Shown here: piece by piece, positions 31,225 to 34,289 of the stretch | How positions within the stretch are numbered: the first letter of the stretch is position 1 | Layout of the letters: each line of letters opens with the position of its first letter | NCBI GenBank assembly: GCA_037143735.1 | Contig: JBAWYD010000009.1 | Location: forward strand, 1-34,289 | Source of the DNA: JAPLJQ01 sp037143735 | GTDB lineage: Bacteria > Desulfobacterota > Syntrophia > Syntrophales > UBA2185 | DNA length: 34,289 bases | Direction: 5' to 3' | The notes under the pieces: generated by a model | What the model saw: only the letters and a program-made list of their open reading frames with translations | Databases searched by the model: none | What the model was told of the DNA's origin: nothing | Position numbers and translations under genes: made by a program

Positions 31225-32565
31225 TTATGTCGCCCCTCCCCTCGCCTTTTCCCGCAGCTTACGCCACTGATCGAGTCTTTCCCGGATGATCTTTTCATAG
31301 CCCCTGTTTGTAGGGGTGTAAAAGGCCTGCCCTTTCAGTTTCTCCGGCAGATACTCCTGGGGAACATAGGCATCTTCGAAATCATGGGCATACTGATAAT
31401 CCCGGCCGTAGTCCAGGTCTTTCATCAGGCGGGTTGGGGCGTTTCTGATGTGGAGCGGTACAGCAAGAGTCCCTGTGCGGCCAATGACGTCCTTGACCCT
31501 CACGTAACCGGAATAGAGGGCATTGCTCTTGGGAGCTGTGGCAAGATAAACGGCGGTCTGCGCAAGGGCGAGTTCGCCTTCGGGAAGGCCGATGAACTGA
31601 AAAGCCTGCATGGATGAAACGGCAATACTCAGGGCACGAGGATCCGCATTCCCCACATCTTCAGAGGCAAATCTGACCATGCGGCGGGCGATATAAAGGG
31701 GATCCTCCCCGGCCGCAATCATTCGGCCCATCCAGTAAAGGGCCGCATCGGGATCGCTCCCCCGGAGACTCTTGTGAAAAGCTGAAATCAGGTTGTAGTG
31801 TTCCTCTCCCCCCTTGTCGTACTGCAGGGCCTTCTTCTGGAGGGCCGTCTCCACAACGGACCGGGTGATTCTTGTTTCATTTCCATCTGTCGTCCTTGCG
31901 AGGGTGACCGCAGCATCAAGGTTGTTCAAAGCCATACGGGCGTCTCCGTCCGCCGACCAGATAATGTGGGCAAGGGCTTCCGGTTCCATCTCCGGGGAAA
32001 TGGTTCCCAGCCCCCTTTCCCGGTCATGGGTGGCCCGTTCGATGATGACCGACAGGTCTTCATCGGAAAACGGTTTGAGAAGCATGACCCTCGTACGCGA
32101 CAGAAGCGGGGCAATGACTTCGAAAGAGGGATTTTCAGTGGTTGCGCCGATCAACGTGATCACCCCCTTTTCAACATGGGGTAAAAAGGCATCCTGCTGG
32201 GCCTTGTTGAAACGGTGGATTTCATCCACAAACAGAACCGTTTTCCGGCGGTGGTATCGCCACTGCACCTCCGCCTCGTCAACGACCGCCCTGATTTCTT
32301 TCACCCCGGAAAGAACCGCAGAGAAACTGACGAAGTTTGATTTCGTCTCATTTACAATGACCCGGGCAAGGGTGGTTTTGCCGGATCCCGGAGGGCCCCA
32401 GAAGATCATGGAAAACAGCTGATCCTCTTCAACGGCCCGACGAAGCAGGCTCCCCTCTCCGATAAGATGCGGCTGACCGACGTACTCGTCGAGGGTTCGA
32501 GGTCTCATCCGGTCTGCCAGAGGTCTATGGTCAGCGTCGTTTTCTTTCTGGTCAAAGAGATCCAT
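31225..32565 (-). CDS. rarA: RarA/MgsA AAA+ ATPase
   Basis: A 446-residue protein. The N-terminal ADRMRPRTLDEYVGQPHLIG, Walker A FWGPPGSGKTTLARVI, Walker B TVLFVDEIHRFNKAQQD, sensor ATTENPSFEV and the conserved C-terminal tetramerisation domain (YDKGGEEHYNLISAFHKSLR, and YPPKL-equivalent ending with YTPTNRGYE) identify it. It acts at stalled replication forks and gaps. ATG 32565 is preferred over GTG 32568 because AAGG lies seven bases upstream. The preceding gene's TAG abuts it, so the two are translationally coupled. Confidence 0.95.
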   Translation of the reverse strand: MDLFDQKENDADHRPLADRMRPRTLDEYVGQPHLIGEGSLLRRAVEEDQLFSMIFWGPPGSGKTTLARVIVNETKSNFVSFSAVLSGVKEIRAVVDEAEVQWRYHRRKTVLFVDEIHRFNKAQQDAFLPHVEKGVITLIGATTENPSFEVIAPLLSRTRVMLLKPFSDEDLSVIIERATHDRERGLGTISPEMEPEALAHIIWSADGDARMALNNLDAAVTLARTTDGNETRITRSVVETALQKKALQYDKGGEEHYNLISAFHKSLRGSDPDAALYWMGRMIAAGEDPLYIARRMVRFASEDVGNADPRALSIAVSSMQAFQFIGLPEGELALAQTAVYLATAPKSNALYSGYVRVKDVIGRTGTLAVPLHIRNAPTRLMKDLDYGRDYQYAHDFEDAYVPQEYLPEKLKGQAFYTPTNRGYEKIIRERLDQWRKLREKARGGAT

Positions 32566-32567
32566 CA

Positions 32568-32840
32568 CTATGCCTTGTCGTTCTGTATTTTTCTTCTCTT
32601 TGCCGCTTCAATAAGTTCGATGAGCGTCGAAACCTTGTCCTTTGGCGTCTGGCCGGAAAAGCTCTCCCATGCATCCTGCGACATGCTTTCTCTCAGGCAC
32701 GCTTCAACGGGAAAGACCGGCTGCCAGCAGCTGATAATCCTCAAGCATGGCCTGTCTCCCCCTTCCCTTTCACAATAGGAAAATGTGACTTCTCCGCCAA
32801 GCCTGGGGCATCTCATTTCCAAATCATTGTAATTTTTCAT
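32568..32840 (-). CDS. Small Cys-rich protein of unknown function
   Basis: A 90-residue protein. The N-terminal half has five Cys and possible metal ligands (RCPRLGGEVTFSYCER, then PCLRIISCW and EACLRE). The C-terminal half is helical and charged (LIELIEAAKRRK). I recall similar short RCPRLGG...YCE proteins in deltaproteobacteria but no assigned function. It is immediately upstream of and coupled to rarA. A zinc- or iron-sulfur-binding role is a guess from the Cys pattern. The start at 32838-32840 has a weak ribosome site. Confidence 0.7.
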   Translation of the reverse strand: MKNYNDLEMRCPRLGGEVTFSYCEREGGDRPCLRIISCWQPVFPVEACLRESMSQDAWESFSGQTPKDKVSTLIELIEAAKRRKIQNDKA

Positions 32841-32874
32841 TTCGTTCCACAGCGAGATGACTTAACCCGTGAAT

Positions 32875-32906
32875 CCCCCACCCCCTTCCATCAGAGGAGG
32901 TGGGGG
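32875..32906. other. GC-rich hairpin between trpB2 and the Cys-rich gene
   Basis: CCCCCACC (32875-32882) and GGTGGGGG (32899-32906) form a perfect 8-bp stem with a 16-base loop. It lies just downstream of trpB2 on the minus strand and may slow or stop polymerase, but no T run follows on either strand, so a standard intrinsic terminator is not supported. Confidence 0.4.
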
Positions 32907-32933
32907 GAATGATACACTATTCACGTAAATACT

Positions 32934-34289
32934 TTAAGGCCTTGGGAAGCCTTCCGTGGCCCTGATGGCCCTTAAAATCTCTTCTTCCGGAAGTTCGTAA
33001 GCCTCCAGTTTCCCTGACAGGTATGACTCGTAGGATGCAAGATCAACCAGGCCGTGACCGCTCCAGTCAAAGAGGATCACCTTTTCCTTGCCTTCTTCCC
33101 TGGCGCGTATGGCTTCATCGACCACCGCGGCAATGGCATGGTTGGTCTCCGGCGCGGGGATAAAACCTTCAGACCGCGCCCATTTCACGCCTGCCTCGAA
33201 GGTTTCAAGCTGATGATACGCCCTCGCCTCCATCAGTCCCTCTTTGACCAAATGGCTGACAATAGGCGCCATGCCGTGATAACGCAATCCCCCCGCATGG
33301 ATGGGTGCGGGTACAAAATCATGCCCCAGGGTATACATGGGCAAAAGGGGCGTCATTTTAGCGATGTCTCCAAAATCATAGGCAAATGGCCCCCTGGTCA
33401 TGGTCGGGCATGATGCGGGCTCGGCCCCGATGATGTTCACCTTTTTTCCGTAGATTTTATCCCTGACGAATGGAAGAGCGATACCGGCAAAATTGCTGCC
33501 GCCGCCGGCGCAGCCGATCACCACGTCGGGATAGACGCCGATTTTGTCCATCTGCTGCTTCGCCTCAAGGCCGATGATGGTCTGGTGGAGCAGGACGTGG
33601 TTCAAAACGCTCCCCAGAGAATAACGTGACCCTTCATGGGTGACGGCATCCTCAATCGCCTCACTGATGGCGATGCCGAGGCTTCCCGGCGAATCGGGAT
33701 GCTCCGCAAGCACCTGCCGGCCTGCGGCGGTCAGGGTACTGGGACTGGGGATACATTCGGCCCCCCAGGTGTTCATCATCATACGCCGGTATGGTTTCTG
33801 TTCGTAGCTTACCCTGACCATGTACACCCGGCACTCAAGGTCAAACATCTTGCAGGCCATGGCCAGTGCGCTTCCCCATTGCCCGGCTCCTGTTTCCGTG
33901 GCAAGGCGCTTGATCCCGAAAACCTTGTTGTAGTAGGCCTGGGGAATGGCGGTATTAGGTTTGTGGGATCCGGCAGGACTATACCCCTCATTTTTATAGT
34001 AAATTTTGACAGGGGCATTAAGGAGTTTCTCGAAATTTCGTGCCCGGCAAAGTGGAGTGGGACGCCACAGGAGGTACTTTTCCAGGACTTCGTCGGGAAT
34101 GGTGAGCCACCGTTCCTGACTGACTTCCTGCTCAATGAGGTTCATGGGAAAGACCGGCGCCAGATCTTCGGCGTTGACCGGTTTCCCCGTCCCCGGATGA
34201 AGGGGTGGATTCATCGGTTTTGGCAAATCCGCCTGGATGTTGTACCATTGCCTGGGGATCTCATCATCGTTCAATAATACCTTGACCTG
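32934..34289 (-). CDS. trpB: Tryptophan synthase beta chain, TrpB2 type (partial, start outside)
   Basis: At least 451 codons. The TrpB2 N-terminus (DDEIPRQWYNIQADLPKP, then PPLHPGTGKPV) distinguishes it from TrpB1. RPTPLCRARNFEK, EGYSPAGSHKPNTA (PLP Lys), TETGAGQWGSALA, CAGGGSNFAGIALPF (phosphate loop) and HAGGLRYHGMAP follow. It condenses indole with serine. The frame is open through the right edge: a TTG at 34274 is possible, but upstream codons read QVKVLL, matching the KVLL...DEIP start of relatives, so the true start is probably just outside. No trpA is seen in the window. It is not part of the aromatic operon. Confidence 0.94.
   Translation of the reverse strand, partial: QVKVLLNDDEIPRQWYNIQADLPKPMNPPLHPGTGKPVNAEDLAPVFPMNLIEQEVSQERWLTIPDEVLEKYLLWRPTPLCRARNFEKLLNAPVKIYYKNEGYSPAGSHKPNTAIPQAYYNKVFGIKRLATETGAGQWGSALAMACKMFDLECRVYMVRVSYEQKPYRRMMMNTWGAECIPSPSTLTAAGRQVLAEHPDSPGSLGIAISEAIEDAVTHEGSRYSLGSVLNHVLLHQTIIGLEAKQQMDKIGVYPDVVIGCAGGGSNFAGIALPFVRDKIYGKKVNIIGAEPASCPTMTRGPFAYDFGDIAKMTPLLPMYTLGHDFVPAPIHAGGLRYHGMAPIVSHLVKEGLMEARAYHQLETFEAGVKWARSEGFIPAPETNHAIAAVVDEAIRAREEGKEKVILFDWSGHGLVDLASYESYLSGKLEAYELPEEEILRAIRATEGFPRP

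Noticed and set aside
32875..32906. Intrinsic terminator after trpB2
   Set aside because: The stem is good but no T run follows on either strand, so it is listed only as a hairpin.
1..34289. tRNA or rRNA genes in the gaps
   Set aside because: No gap contains a cloverleaf with a GGTTCGA-type T loop or any recognisable rRNA segment by eye; a tRNAscan search would settle it.

Overview
The window looks like a chromosomal segment of an anaerobic deltaproteobacterium in the broad sense (Desulfobacterota, possibly Syntrophales-like). This is an inference from the gene types and arrangement: a one-operon shikimate pathway with an AroDE fusion, a TrpB2-type tryptophan synthase, a sigma-54 activator/kinase pair, and an rpmH-rnpA-yidD-yidC-jag-mnmE block. 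No taxonomic marker such as rRNA is present.

Bases 1-2570 are a decayed accessory island. It holds the distal end of a type I-C CRISPR array, whose last repeat has an internal deletion and runs into the C-terminal remnant of a Fic gene. Next come an N-terminal piece of type I-E cas1 joined to a C-terminal piece of type I-E cas2, an apparently intact zinc-finger/HTH toxin-antitoxin pair, one orphan type I-E repeat, and a Phd/YefM antitoxin whose RelE-like toxin is broken. An MFS drug exporter (minus strand) follows.

Bases 4080-8708 are the conserved rpmH-rnpA-yidD-yidC-jag-mnmE operon. Bases 8931-11302 hold a secreted FlgT_N-like protein and a CsgG-like lipoprotein, closed by a bidirectional terminator. 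Bases 11358-13951 (minus) look like one operon of acyl-lysine chemistry: sirtuin, GNAT acetyltransferase, Nudix hydrolase, zinc HDAC-family deacetylase. A Tim44-domain membrane protein is divergent from it, and a MITE-like element lies downstream of that gene.

Bases 15346-24021 (minus) form one tightly overlapped operon: DAHP synthase, aroB, pheA, aroDE, aroA, aroK, aroC, tyrA. It encodes all seven steps to chorismate plus the Phe and Tyr branches. It is preceded by a recognisable transcription attenuator. A 32-residue leader peptide has eight aromatic residues among twelve consecutive codons, followed by two near-identical 13-mers that can compete for one terminator strand.

Bases 24134-27428 (plus) encode a fused diadenylate cyclase/YbbR protein, a CorA channel and a crotonase-family enzyme. 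Bases 27548-30712 (minus) encode an NtrC-family regulator and its kinase. The roughly 500-base gap beyond them carries a sigma-54 promoter, a 9-bp hairpin, a CCCCTCCT motif and a strong terminator, all on the plus strand with no ORF: a candidate sigma-54-dependent small RNA next to a sigma-54 activator. The window ends with rarA, a small Cys-rich protein, and trpB2, which runs off the right edge. No tRNA or rRNA gene and no complete insertion sequence was recognised.
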